From the NCBI GenBank assembly GCA_038239485.1, contig JBBSET010000051.1:1-27288 (forward strand): a stretch of DNA of 27,288 bases, read 5' to 3'. Made by a program: the position numbers and the translations under genes. Shown one piece after another: positions 1 to 7,933 of the stretch (position 1 is the stretch's first letter; each line of letters opens with the position of its first letter). The notes beneath the pieces were generated by a model that was not told the origin of the DNA, did no database searches, and was given only the letters and a program-made list of their open reading frames with translations. Source of the stretch: DASQEH01 sp038239485 (lineage in GTDB: Bacteria; Actinomycetota; Actinomycetes; Propionibacteriales; Nocardioidaceae).

Positions 1-1170
1 CGCCACCTCGTCAACCGTGTCCGCGATCGCCGCGGACGCCCGCGCCAACTCCTCCGTCGTCGACGTCGCCTGCGTCACCGCCGCACTCTGCAACGTCGTC
101 GTCGCCGCCAACTCATCCGACGACGCCGACAACTCCGCCGCCGACGAGCGCACCTCCAGACCGGACAGCGTGGTCTGGTCAGCAAGTGACCTGAGCTTCT
201 TCGCCTCGCGGGTGCCGAACACGAGCGCCGCGGCGACCGCGACCAAGGTGCCGATCGCGACGATGACGATGGTGCGGGTGCGCTGGTTGGCCACTGGCGC
301 GAGGACGACGCTGGCGGGCTGCTGCGCCGAGATGATCCAGTCCAGGCATCCGCGTGCGCCGGGCAGGCACGTGTTGAGGATGTCGTAGCCGCCGATCACG
401 TCGTTGCCGTTCGGGTCGAGGAAGCGCGCCACTCCCGGCTTCTTCGACCGGGTCGCCTGGGAGATCGCCGTGTTGTCGACGGGCTGGCTGGCGAGTGCGC
501 CTGCGGTGAGCAGCTGCGACGAGCTGGAGATCGCGCCCATCGCCGTGTCGTAGACCAGATGGTGGGTCGCGTCGACCGCCGTCACCGTGTTCTTGCTGTC
601 GAGCTCCGGGTTGAGCAGGTTCGACAGCTCTCCGACGTGCAGACTTGCGGCCACCACCCCTGTCGGGTGGCCCCCAGGACCGACGATCGGGCGGGCGAGG
701 ATCCACTCGATCCGGCTCCCATGCCGCACGAGAGAGGTCAGGGCGGTATGGCCGTCGACGGCCGTACGGAACCAACTCTGACCGCCCGCCGCCAAGCTCT
801 GGCCTCTCGCGCTCGTGACCAACACCTTGCCGTGCAGGTCGGTGATCTCGACCAGGTCATAGACGTCGTAGGACTGCTGGATCCCGTCCAGCGTGTTGCG
901 GAGGTTGGCTGGGCTCATGTCGTCCCCGGCCTGGATGGAGATCTGCTTGAGCTGCGCCTGGCGGTCGCGCAGCCAGTCCTCGACCCGCAAGGTCACCGCT
1001 CGAGAGGTGTTCTGACCCTTCGCCTCCGCGGAGGCGGTGAGGTCGGCGGACGACGCGGCCGTCAGCAGCCACGCAAGGGCGACCATCAACGGCACGGATA
1101 CCAGCAGCATCGCGGCAACCAGCCGGTAGCGGTAGCGCACGCCTCGTCGCATCCAGCCGGACACGGTCAT
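1..1170 (-). CDS. Methyl-accepting chemotaxis receptor with extracellular sensor domain, 3' end outside window
   Basis: This frame stays open from an ATG at 1170 to the left edge, giving 390 visible residues. A short basic cytoplasmic N-terminus is followed by a first membrane segment (about residues 17-39, LVAAMLLVSVPLMVALAWLL). Next comes an extracellular region of about 260 residues resembling a double-Cache ligand sensor, with a WFRTAV segment and a YD..GA pattern. A second membrane segment (about 300-318, TIVIVAIGTLVAVAAALVF) follows. The cytoplasmic start is rich in Ala, Ser, Thr and Glu (for example ELSASSDELAATT, TSTTEELARAS), as in MCP signalling coiled coils. I see no obvious full HAMP domain between TM2 and the helical region. 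The signalling hairpin tip and C-terminus lie outside the window. The role as receptor for a CheA/CheW array is inferred from architecture. It faces away from pilD across a 250-bp spacer, so a link to pilus-based motility is possible but unproven. A GTG at 1176 is an alternative start. Confidence 0.85.
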   Translation of the reverse strand, partial: MTVSGWMRRGVRYRYRLVAAMLLVSVPLMVALAWLLTAASSADLTASAEAKGQNTSRAVTLRVEDWLRDRQAQLKQISIQAGDDMSPANLRNTLDGIQQSYDVYDLVEITDLHGKVLVTSARGQSLAAGGQSWFRTAVDGHTALTSLVRHGSRIEWILARPIVGPGGHPTGVVAASLHVGELSNLLNPELDSKNTVTAVDATHHLVYDTAMGAISSSSQLLTAGALASQPVDNTAISQATRSKKPGVARFLDPNGNDVIGGYDILNTCLPGARGCLDWIISAQQPASVVLAPVANQRTRTIVIVAIGTLVAVAAALVFGTREAKKLRSLADQTTLSGLEVRSSAAELSASSDELAATTTLQSAAVTQATSTTEELARASAAIADTVDEVA

Positions 1171-1420
1171 CTGCACACCGCTGACGCGGTGACCGTCGAT
1201 CGTACGAGCACCGAGAGCTCCTTCTGGTCGGCAAGCGCCAGCCCAGCGCGAGCGAGGCCCGAGCACAGACTTCACTCTTTGTGATGGAATATGTACCCAA
1301 AGTCAAGTCTAGCGGTGGCGATCGGACACCGTAAGGCAACCGGCCAAACCCACGGGCAGAGTCTCGGCCCACTCCGCAATCGCCCGCTCTCGCAACCGGC
1401 AGCGTGAGACTCTGGGGACA
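1171..1420. other. Divergent spacer between chemoreceptor and pilD
   Basis: This is 250 bp without a convincing gene. It must carry the promoters of the leftward chemoreceptor and the rightward pilD. The stretch around 1275-1312 is locally AT-richer than the rest. A minus-strand TTGACT (1306-1301) and a TAGACT (1311-1306) occur there, but neither has a well-spaced partner hexamer, so no promoter is called. Nothing else is recognised. Confidence 0.5.
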
Positions 1421-2212
1421 GTGGTCGTTCTGCTGGTCTACATCGCGATTCTCGGGCTCGCCCTCGGGTCGTTCAGCAACGTGGTGATCCACCGCGTCCC
1501 GTTGGGCCTGAGCCTGGTCTCGCCGCCGTCACGGTGTCCGCACTGCGCGCACGCCATTCGCTACCGTGAGAATGTTCCCGTCCTCAGCTGGCTCGCCCTT
1601 CGCGGCAGGTGCTCGGACTGCCAGAACCGGATCGCCGTCCGGTACCCGCTCGTCGAGGTCGGTACGGGGGTTCTGTTCGTCGCCCTCACGATCCGCCTGC
1701 ACTCACTCGGCGAGATGGCGGCCTTGCCTGCCTTCCTCTACTTCGCGGCCGTCGGGATCGTGTTGTTCCTCATCGACCTCGACACCCGGCGGCTACCCGA
1801 CGTGATCGTGCTGCCGTCGTACGGGGTGCTCCTGGTCCTGCTCACCGGGGCGGCAGCCTGGCAGCACGCGTGGGGGGGGCTCGAGCGCGCAGTCGTCGGA
1901 GGGGCAGCGTTGTACGCGTTCCACTTCGCTGTGGCGCTCGCCTACCCGGCCGGGATGGGCTTCGGCGACGTGAAGCTGTCCGGACTCACGGGAGCGGTGT
2001 CTGCCTACCTGTCGTGGGGAAGCCTCGTGGTGGGCGCCTTTGCCGGCTTCCTGCTCGGCGCGGTCGTCGGGGTGGCGATGATCGCCACCTCCCGGGCCGG
2101 GCGCAAGACCGCTCTGCCGTTCGGGCCGTTCATGATCGCCGGCGCGCTGGTGGGTATCTTCGCCGGCCAGGAACTGGCGGAGGCCTACCTTCGGCTCAGC
2201 ACCGGCAGATGA
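1421..2212 (+). CDS. pilD: Type IV prepilin peptidase (A24 family), PilD-like
   Basis: A 263-residue polytopic membrane aspartyl protease that cleaves prepilin leader peptides at the inner face of the membrane and N-methylates the new N-terminus. Visible signatures: N-terminal G-S-F-S-N-V-V-I-H-R (16-25), then the zinc-type pair C39-P-H-C42 and C64-S-D-C67 of the methyltransferase-bearing N-domain. These are followed by LIDLDTRRLPD (117-127) and MGFGDVKLSG (179-188), which hold the two catalytic aspartate regions (GxGD at D183). The length and the order of hydrophobic segments fit full bifunctional TadV/PilD-type enzymes. The GTG start at 1421 follows a GGGGAC-like ribosome site. The gene is convergent with the large pilin gene (14 bp between stops). 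Its substrates are evidently the four prepilins encoded on the opposite strand of this window. It is the only gene of the cluster transcribed toward the origin, head-on to replication. Family assignment is very secure. Confidence 0.95.
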   Translation: MVVLLVYIAILGLALGSFSNVVIHRVPLGLSLVSPPSRCPHCAHAIRYRENVPVLSWLALRGRCSDCQNRIAVRYPLVEVGTGVLFVALTIRLHSLGEMAALPAFLYFAAVGIVLFLIDLDTRRLPDVIVLPSYGVLLVLLTGAAAWQHAWGGLERAVVGGAALYAFHFAVALAYPAGMGFGDVKLSGLTGAVSAYLSWGSLVVGAFAGFLLGAVVGVAMIATSRAGRKTALPFGPFMIAGALVGIFAGQELAEAYLRLSTGR

Positions 2213-2226
2213 TGGCGGCAGCCGAC

Positions 2227-3783
2227 CTACCGTTGCTCGGCCCAGTCGTAGACCTTGACGCTGCGGACACCAGCCACCAGCGGCACAGTCGAGTCGACCG
2301 GTTCGCTGAAGCCGACCTTCGCCCGCAGCTGCAGGCGGCCGGCCGTTGTCGTACAGGGCGTCACGGTCGCACAGACGAAGACCTGCAGCCACGCCACAGA
2401 CTCCGGCAGTCGCTGGGGAACGGCCACTGTCGTCAGGCCCGGCAGCCCGACCACGTTCGGGAGCACTCCGTCCACAAAGACCTTCAGGCTTCGGACGATG
2501 ATGCCCGCATTGAAGTACATGTTCGTCTGGTGCTGCCCCTGGTTGACTGCGGACAGGTTGAGCAGGGCATTCGGGGCATACAGCGTGCCTTGCACGTAGA
2601 GCGAGCTCCTGTCCTGGGAGTTGAACGTCGCCGAGATCATCGCGCAGCCACTCGACCCAACAAGGATCACGCAGCCCGACTGGGCCGGAACCCCGTTGAC
2701 GGCTGACTTGGCGCCGTAGATGGCGATGGGCGGGGCCGACACACTGTACGACCCGCAGATCTCCACCTGGGCCTTGGTACCGACCACCCACTGGCTCTCG
2801 CCGCCGAAGACGAACTCGACCCCGTCATTGGCCGGGGGAGCGGTGGTCGGTGCGCTGGCCGTCGGGAACGGGCTCACACACGAGCCCGGCATGACCGGCG
2901 TCTGGGTGGCGATGTTGGCTGTCGGGGTTCCGCCGACCAGCGAGCCCCGGTCCATGTTCCAGACCGGGGGATTGCCGGCGATGTTGCTAGGGAAGTTGAA
3001 ATAGTAGTTCCCCGGTGTGAACCACATGGTGATATTGCTCTTGTCGCAGGCACTGAGGCTGGCCGCATCGGTGTAGACGCCGGGCAAGAACGTGACCAGG
3101 CCCCCGCTGTTCGGGCAGTTCGGCACACTTCGCGGGGTGGGCGTCGCCGCCGCCGGACCGGCATACCCCGGATCCTGCACCGCGACGCCCGTCGAGCAGG
3201 TCTTCACAGGGGCGACCACTCCGGCAGAGGGCGTGCACGCGCCTCTCGCCGATATGCTCGTATCGCTCTTCAAGGTGGCAGCACCGGTGTTGATGGTCGA
3301 GTTCGACCGGACCTTCCCCGTCACGTTGAGCGTGTTTCCTGCCGCCGTCGTACCGAACCCGATCCCGTCCTCCGCGGCGGACGTTCCCAACGTCAGGATC
3401 GCGTCGCCGGGCGTGTTGGAACTGTTGATCACCCCCACGACGGGCGGTGGAGGGGTATCCGCTCTGGGCGCACAGGTGACCAGCGCCGACACCGTCCCGC
3501 TGACGGCCGGCACCGACAGGTTGTCATTGGTGTTGTTGGAGAAGCAGTGAGCGCTGTCGTACATGAATGTGCTGTTGCGCAGAGTGTTGACGGCGACCTG
3601 CGCCGCACCGTCGGCCGCGTAGGCCTCGGACGCCTGCTGGCGAACTGCGACGGTCGCGCGAATGCTCGAGAACGAGAACGAGAGGGTGGCCATGGTCACG
3701 GTGAACACCACGGTGACGAACAGCAGAGCGATGATGAGCGAGGCGCCGTCCTCGTTGCGTGAGTGGGGTCGCAGCCTCATCAT
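2227..3783 (-). CDS. Large PilX-like minor pilin, candidate T4P tip protein
   Basis: A 518-residue protein. The N-terminus MMRLRPHSRNEDG/ASLII has a type III signal shape: a basic leader, G13, then a hydrophobic helix (about 14-37). The usual Glu at +5 of the mature protein is replaced by Ile18, as known for GspK/PilX-type tip pseudopilins. The remainder (about 480 residues) is far larger than an ordinary pilin. It is rich in Thr, Ser, Gly, Pro and Asn and has 12 cysteines, an even number suited to extracellular disulfides. The segment from about residue 120 to 180 (TLGTSAAEDGIGFG, NVTGKVRSNSTINTG) looks like short beta-repeat, polymer-forming or beta-helix sequence. I chose ATG 3783 because it overlaps the previous stop (ATGATGA), giving translational coupling. 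The frame is open further upstream to 4137, but that part lies inside the preceding pilin gene. The tip/adhesin role is inferred; PilX_N-like membership is moderately sure. Confidence 0.8.
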   Translation of the reverse strand: MMRLRPHSRNEDGASLIIALLFVTVVFTVTMATLSFSFSSIRATVAVRQQASEAYAADGAAQVAVNTLRNSTFMYDSAHCFSNNTNDNLSVPAVSGTVSALVTCAPRADTPPPPVVGVINSSNTPGDAILTLGTSAAEDGIGFGTTAAGNTLNVTGKVRSNSTINTGAATLKSDTSISARGACTPSAGVVAPVKTCSTGVAVQDPGYAGPAAATPTPRSVPNCPNSGGLVTFLPGVYTDAASLSACDKSNITMWFTPGNYYFNFPSNIAGNPPVWNMDRGSLVGGTPTANIATQTPVMPGSCVSPFPTASAPTTAPPANDGVEFVFGGESQWVVGTKAQVEICGSYSVSAPPIAIYGAKSAVNGVPAQSGCVILVGSSGCAMISATFNSQDRSSLYVQGTLYAPNALLNLSAVNQGQHQTNMYFNAGIIVRSLKVFVDGVLPNVVGLPGLTTVAVPQRLPESVAWLQVFVCATVTPCTTTAGRLQLRAKVGFSEPVDSTVPLVAGVRSVKVYDWAEQR

Positions 3784-4430
3784 GTCTGCCTGCGCTGTCC
3801 GGTCAAGGTGATCGTCATCGCCGCACCGGTGGTGGCCGGGTTCTTGATCGACAGGACCAGTGTGACGGACTGCGGCACCGCGCTGCCGGTGCCAGCACAG
3901 GTGGTCGGGCTTGCGCAGGTCACGGTGGGCGCCGCAGTGATCGAGACGTTGTGTACGAGCACGGTGTCGCTGCTCGGCGTCGTCGACGAGCCGAGGCATA
4001 CCAGCCGGTGCAGCTGACGCTCGGAGGAGACGGTCCGGATGAGGTAGACGACCCGAACCAGAGACGAGGCGGTCGTGCTCGTCGGGTCGTCCCAGGCGAA
4101 ACCCACGATCGGCGTCGGGTCGCCGGCGCCACCGCACGACGTCGGGAACTGCGCCGTCCCGCTCGTCTCGACGGACTGCAGCAACACGTCCGAGGAGTCC
4201 CGATCGCCGACGCTGGCCACATCCTGCGCGAAGTACGTCGCGCTGATCTGGGCGTCGTGAGACTCGTAGAGACGGCGGATCGTGGTGTCGGTGTTCTGGA
4301 GAAAGCTGGTGAAAGCGCTTCCGAGGCTCAGCGAGATGATCCCCATTATCACGACGGTGATAAGGAGCTCGACGAGGGTGAACCCCTCCTCCCGGCAGAC
4401 AGATCGGTCGCCGGGGACCCTTATGAACAT
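3780..4430 (-). CDS. Minor pilin with N-methylation motif (PilW-like)
   Basis: A 216-residue prepilin. The leader MFIRVPGDRSVCREEG ends at G16, followed by FTLVELLITVVIMGIISLSL, a canonical processing site with Glu at +5 and a hydrophobic N-terminal helix. The globular part begins with an alpha-helical continuation (FLQNTDTTIRRLYESHDAQIS) and ends in beta-rich sequence (VTLVLSIKNP, MTITLTGQRRQT). This is the arrangement of PilW/GspJ-type minor pilins, which prime pilus assembly in a complex with other minor pilins. The start (ATG 4430) lies inside the end of the upstream pilin gene, whose TAA is at 4423-4421. The stop (3782-3780) overlaps the start of the large pilin. Assignment to PilW rather than a generic minor pilin rests on position and size only. 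Confidence 0.85.
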   Translation of the reverse strand: MFIRVPGDRSVCREEGFTLVELLITVVIMGIISLSLGSAFTSFLQNTDTTIRRLYESHDAQISATYFAQDVASVGDRDSSDVLLQSVETSGTAQFPTSCGGAGDPTPIVGFAWDDPTSTTASSLVRVVYLIRTVSSERQLHRLVCLGSSTTPSSDTVLVHNVSITAAPTVTCASPTTCAGTGSAVPQSVTLVLSIKNPATTGAAMTITLTGQRRQT

Positions 4431-4897
4431 GCCAGGTCCGCGGCTCGGCAGGGTTTGCGGATCACGATGTTGAGCGTCTCGGTGGCTCTGAGGTCGGTGC
4501 TGGCCACGCTGAGCGTCAGCTTCTGGATGCCCACGTCCGATGAGCAGGTGGTGACGAACGAGCCAGCCGGGGCGCCGTTCCAGTACGTCACCGCTGTGAC
4601 GGCGGCCGTGAAGCCGGCCGGTACCGCGAAGCCGGCCGGTGTCGTGTACGTGGACAGACTCGGGCAGCTGGCGTAGGCCGTCGGTATCGCAGCAACGGAG
4701 CTCTCGATCGACTCCGCGAACGTGTGGATGACGGCTTCTGCGGTCGCTTGCTTGCGGTGGGCGTCGGTCACCACGATGCTCGTGCCGATGCCGCCCACCA
4801 GCGCTACCACGGCCACACCGAGGATCGACATCGCGACGAGCAGCTCGATCAGGGTCTCCCCTCGGGCGTCACGCACGTGGGACGACCGGCGCGTCAC
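4421..4897 (-). CDS. Minor pilin with N-methylation motif (PilV-like)
   Basis: A 158-residue prepilin. The leader MTRRSSHVRDARG ends at G13, and the mature protein begins ETLIELLVAMSILGVAVVALVG, with Glu at +5 (E18). The first mature residue is Glu instead of the usual Phe/Met, which is tolerated in PilV/GspI-type pilins. The rest is short, with paired cysteines (including A-S-C-P, T-T-C-S-S and a C-terminal C-R-A-A-D-L-A-C). It starts with GTG 4897, whose last bases form the TGA of pilC (GTGA overlap), and it ends inside the next pilin gene. It likely belongs to the minor-pilin priming complex with its two downstream neighbours. The PilV label is based on order and size. Confidence 0.83.
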   Translation of the reverse strand: MTRRSSHVRDARGETLIELLVAMSILGVAVVALVGGIGTSIVVTDAHRKQATAEAVIHTFAESIESSVAAIPTAYASCPSLSTYTTPAGFAVPAGFTAAVTAVTYWNGAPAGSFVTTCSSDVGIQKLTLSVASTDLRATETLNIVIRKPCRAADLACS

Positions 4898-6099
4898 GTC
4901 GTCGTCTGGTTGAAGATGCCGTACATGGCCGACACCAAGGCGACAGCGACGAAACCGACGATCAGGCCCATCACGATGATGACAGCGGGCTCGAAGAGGG
5001 CAGTCAGCTTCTTGATCTTGTAGTCCAGCTCCCGCTCGAAGTATTTGGCGGTCACCTCGAGCTGGGTGTCCAGAGTGCCGGTGTCCTCACCGACCTGAAT
5101 CATCTGGACCGCCGTCGTCGGGAACAGCCTCGAACGGATCAGGGGTCGGGCGATGCCTTCGCCCTCCATCACCGACAGACTCACCTCGGACAGCGCTCGG
5201 GTGTACACGAGGTTCTTCAACGAGCCGGATGCGACCGCGAGCGCCTCCGGCAGAGGTACGCCGGCAACGACCATCGAGGACAGGATCCGGCAGTATCGCT
5301 CCACCAGGGCGAACTGGATCGTGTCGCCGAGAACTGGAACCTTGAGGAACAGCCGGTCGCGGGCGTACCTGCCGAACTCTGTCCGCATCAGCACGACGTA
5401 GGCCACACTCACCACCGCCACGACCAGCACTATCGCCCACCACCACTTGGTGAGGAGGTCGGTCACCGCAAGCAGCATGCGGGTGGCCAGCGGCAGCTTG
5501 GCGTGCAGACCCTCGAAGAACACCTTGAACCGCGGCAACACGAATGTCGACAAGATGACGACCGTGACCAGCGACATCGCCGCGATCACGCCGGGATAGA
5601 TCAGCGCAGCCTTGACCTTCTGGCGCGCCTCCAGGTCTCGCTCCAGGTACGTCGCGAGCTGGTCGAGGACCGTGTCGAGCTGTCCGGTGAGCTCGGCGGA
5701 GCGCAGGATGCCGCGATAGTAGTCAGGGAAGATCTTCGGATGCTGGTCGAAGCAGTCCGACAACGTGTCACCACTTCGCAGCCCCTCCTCCACTCGGCCG
5801 AGCATCTTGGCGACGGAGGGGTTGCCGGCTTCGTCGCCGAGCGTGTGCACGGCGTCGAGCAGCGGCAGGCCGGCACGGATGAACGCCGACAGCTGCCGGG
5901 ACACATGCATGACCTCTTCGCGCTTGACCCGCTTGGGCATCACGTCGACCTTGAGCCGCGACTTCAGTGCGGTGACGCTGACATTCGTCAACTGACGGTC
6001 GCTGAGCGAGAGCTCCATCAAGCGCGCGCTCTTCGCCTTTCCCTTACCCGAAAGCGCGACGCCGTCGGGTCCGGTGGCGGCATACGCATACCTCGGCAT
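4894..6099 (-). CDS. pilC: T4P inner-membrane platform protein PilC (GspF family)
   Basis: A 401-residue polytopic protein that sits on the cytoplasmic ATPases and couples their motion to pilin extraction. It begins with the family-typical short N-domain (MPRYAYAATGPDGVALSGKG). Two GspF repeats follow. Repeat 1 is about 64-190, with RQLSAFIRAGLPLLDAV and SAELTGQLD (134-142). Repeat 2 is about 250-396, with RYCRILSSMVVAGVPLPEAL and VGEDTGTLD (336-344). Predicted membrane segments lie near 168-189, 219-237 and 371-395. Length and topology are normal. The ATG at 6099 is one base after the pilB stop (6103-6101), and its own stop overlaps the GTG of the next pilin, so pilB, pilC and the minor pilins are almost certainly one transcript. 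Very secure. Confidence 0.95.
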   Translation of the reverse strand: MPRYAYAATGPDGVALSGKGKAKSARLMELSLSDRQLTNVSVTALKSRLKVDVMPKRVKREEVMHVSRQLSAFIRAGLPLLDAVHTLGDEAGNPSVAKMLGRVEEGLRSGDTLSDCFDQHPKIFPDYYRGILRSAELTGQLDTVLDQLATYLERDLEARQKVKAALIYPGVIAAMSLVTVVILSTFVLPRFKVFFEGLHAKLPLATRMLLAVTDLLTKWWWAIVLVVAVVSVAYVVLMRTEFGRYARDRLFLKVPVLGDTIQFALVERYCRILSSMVVAGVPLPEALAVASGSLKNLVYTRALSEVSLSVMEGEGIARPLIRSRLFPTTAVQMIQVGEDTGTLDTQLEVTAKYFERELDYKIKKLTALFEPAVIIVMGLIVGFVAVALVSAMYGIFNQTTT

Positions 6100-6100
6100 G

Positions 6101-7933
6101 TCAGCCGCCCACGACGTAGATCGAGCGCAGTACCTCGGGGATGGTCGTCACGCCTGAGTCGACGAGCCGTAGCGCCTCCTCCTGCAGAGTGCGCATGCCT
6201 TCGGAACGAGCCAGCTTGCGAAGCTCGTCGTGCGATGCGCCGTTCGTGATCGACTCGCGGACGGCCGCGCTGACGGTGAGGAGCTCGTAGACCCCGATCC
6301 GGTCCAGGTACCCGGTCTGGGCGCAGAAGTTGCAGCCCGTGCCATGGACGAACCCGTCGGCTGGTGGTTCGCCCCCCATCGTCGTGAGGTACGCGAGCTC
6401 GGCCGGCGTCGGCTCGTAGGCCGCCTGACAGTGCGCACAGATGCGCCGCATCAGGCGTTGGGCTACCACAGCCGTGACAGACGACGCCACAAGGAACGTC
6501 TCGATCCCCATGTCCAGCAGCCGGTGCAGTGCTGAGACGGTGTCGGTCGCGTGCAGCGAGGACAGCACCATGTGGCCGGTCAGTGCGGACTGGACGGCGA
6601 TCCGGGCGGTTTCGACGTCTCGGATCTCCCCGACCAGAAGCACGTCCGGGTCCTGGCGCAGCACCGACTTCAGCCCGCCGGCGAAGGTGATCCCGGCCTG
6701 CTCGTTGATCTGGATCTGGTTGATGAGCGGGAAGACGTACTCGACCGGATCTTCGATCGTGGTGATGTTGCGCTCCGGGCTGTTGATCTCCCCCAGCGAG
6801 CCGTACAACGTCGTGGTCTTGCCGCTGCCGGTAGGCCCGGCGCAGATCAACATCCCGTAGGGAGACCTGAGCAGCTCCCCGTACTTCGCTACTGTGTCGG
6901 CCGGCATACCCAGGTCGCCGAGCCGGTACAACGGACGGCTCTTGTCGAGCAGTCGCATGACGACCTTCTCGCCGCGGATGGTGGCCAGGGTGGACACCCG
7001 GATGTCTACCTGCCGGTCTTCGACCTCCATGCTGATCTGGCCGTCCTGTGGACGTCGGCGTTCGACGATGTTCATGTCGCCGAGGATCTTGATCCGGCTC
7101 ACGATGGCCGGTCCCATGGTCTCCGGCAGCGACATCGCGTCGTGCAGGGCGCCGTCGATGCGGTACCGAACCCGCACCTCGCCTTCCTGCGGCTCGATAT
7201 GGATGTCGGAGGCGCGGTCTCGCAGTGCCTGGGTGATGAGCAGCTGGACGACCTGCACAACGGGGGCGAAGTCGCTTGCGACCGCTGTGCCGGCTTCGAC
7301 CACTTCCTTGCGCGACAGGTCCTTGGCTCGAAAGGCCTCCACCTGGCTGTCGATCGCCGTCATCACCCGGTAGCTGTTGCCGATCGCCCGCAGAATGTCG
7401 GACTGCGCCGCGACTGCCAGCCTCACCGGTCTCGCGATGGTCCCGCGCAGCTCTGCCAGCGTCGCGTCCGTCGGGTCCGCGACCGCGACCAGCACCCCAT
7501 CGTCATCGACGGACACAGGAATCGCCATCAGCGTGCGCGCGACCTGCTCGGGAAGCAGATCCGTCGCGGCGGTCTGTGGCACCGTCTTGCGAAGGTCGAC
7601 GACATCGAGTGAACGCTGCTCCGCGAGGACCTGGGCCAGCTGGCGGTCGTCGAGAAGGCCCATCTCGACCAGCACCCGGCCCAGCAGTCCCCCGCCGTTG
7701 CTCTTCACCATCTCGAGGCTGTCGATCAGCTGCTGCTCGGTCAGCAGGTTGGCGTCGACCAGCATCTCGCCCAGTCGGGCCCCACCAGGCTTGATGGTGA
7801 AGTCCGGCGGAGCCGACGGCGCCTGCATCACTGCTGCCGTGGCCGGGCGCAGGTTGTCGCGACCGCGAGTCTGGGCGGGCGCGGCGGTGCCGTCGTCGGT
7901 TCGACTGGGTGGCGTTGCTTTGCGGAACTTCAC
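6101..7933 (-). CDS. pilB: T4P extension ATPase PilB (GspE family, MshEN-type N-domain)
   Basis: A 610-residue cytoplasmic hexameric ATPase powering pilus extension. A Pro/Ala-rich linker of about 50 residues comes first. An MshEN-like N-domain follows (about 51-190), with RLGEMLVDANLL (53-64) and LLGRVLVEMGLL (83-94), the paired motifs that bind c-di-GMP in this fold. The ATPase core has the GSPII_E signature region with SDIHIEPQ (242-249), Walker A GPTGSGKTT (366-374), Asp box TTIEDPVEYV (391-400), Walker B VLLVGEIRD (431-439) with catalytic E436, and the His box SLHATD. C499-x2-C502 and C534-x2-C537 form the zinc site expected of PilB. All key residues are present. The GTG start (7933) overlaps the pilT stop as GTGA. 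In the first MshEN motif the usual Gln after the second helix is Met/Val (SLEMVKSN), so nucleotide binding needs testing. Confidence 0.96.
   Translation of the reverse strand: MKFRKATPPSRTDDGTAAPAQTRGRDNLRPATAAVMQAPSAPPDFTIKPGGARLGEMLVDANLLTEQQLIDSLEMVKSNGGGLLGRVLVEMGLLDDRQLAQVLAEQRSLDVVDLRKTVPQTAATDLLPEQVARTLMAIPVSVDDDGVLVAVADPTDATLAELRGTIARPVRLAVAAQSDILRAIGNSYRVMTAIDSQVEAFRAKDLSRKEVVEAGTAVASDFAPVVQVVQLLITQALRDRASDIHIEPQEGEVRVRYRIDGALHDAMSLPETMGPAIVSRIKILGDMNIVERRRPQDGQISMEVEDRQVDIRVSTLATIRGEKVVMRLLDKSRPLYRLGDLGMPADTVAKYGELLRSPYGMLICAGPTGSGKTTTLYGSLGEINSPERNITTIEDPVEYVFPLINQIQINEQAGITFAGGLKSVLRQDPDVLLVGEIRDVETARIAVQSALTGHMVLSSLHATDTVSALHRLLDMGIETFLVASSVTAVVAQRLMRRICAHCQAAYEPTPAELAYLTTMGGEPPADGFVHGTGCNFCAQTGYLDRIGVYELLTVSAAVRESITNGASHDELRKLARSEGMRTLQEEALRLVDSGVTTIPEVLRSIYVVGG

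Noticed and set aside
366..380. CACGTG core near 367 and another near 4876 as extra parS sites
   Set aside because: Only the six-base core matches; the GTTTCACGTGAAAC context is missing.
3784..4137. Upstream extension of the large pilin frame to 4137
   Set aside because: It lies wholly inside the PilW-like gene and would place 118 residues before the prepilin leader; the ATGA overlap at 3783 fits better.
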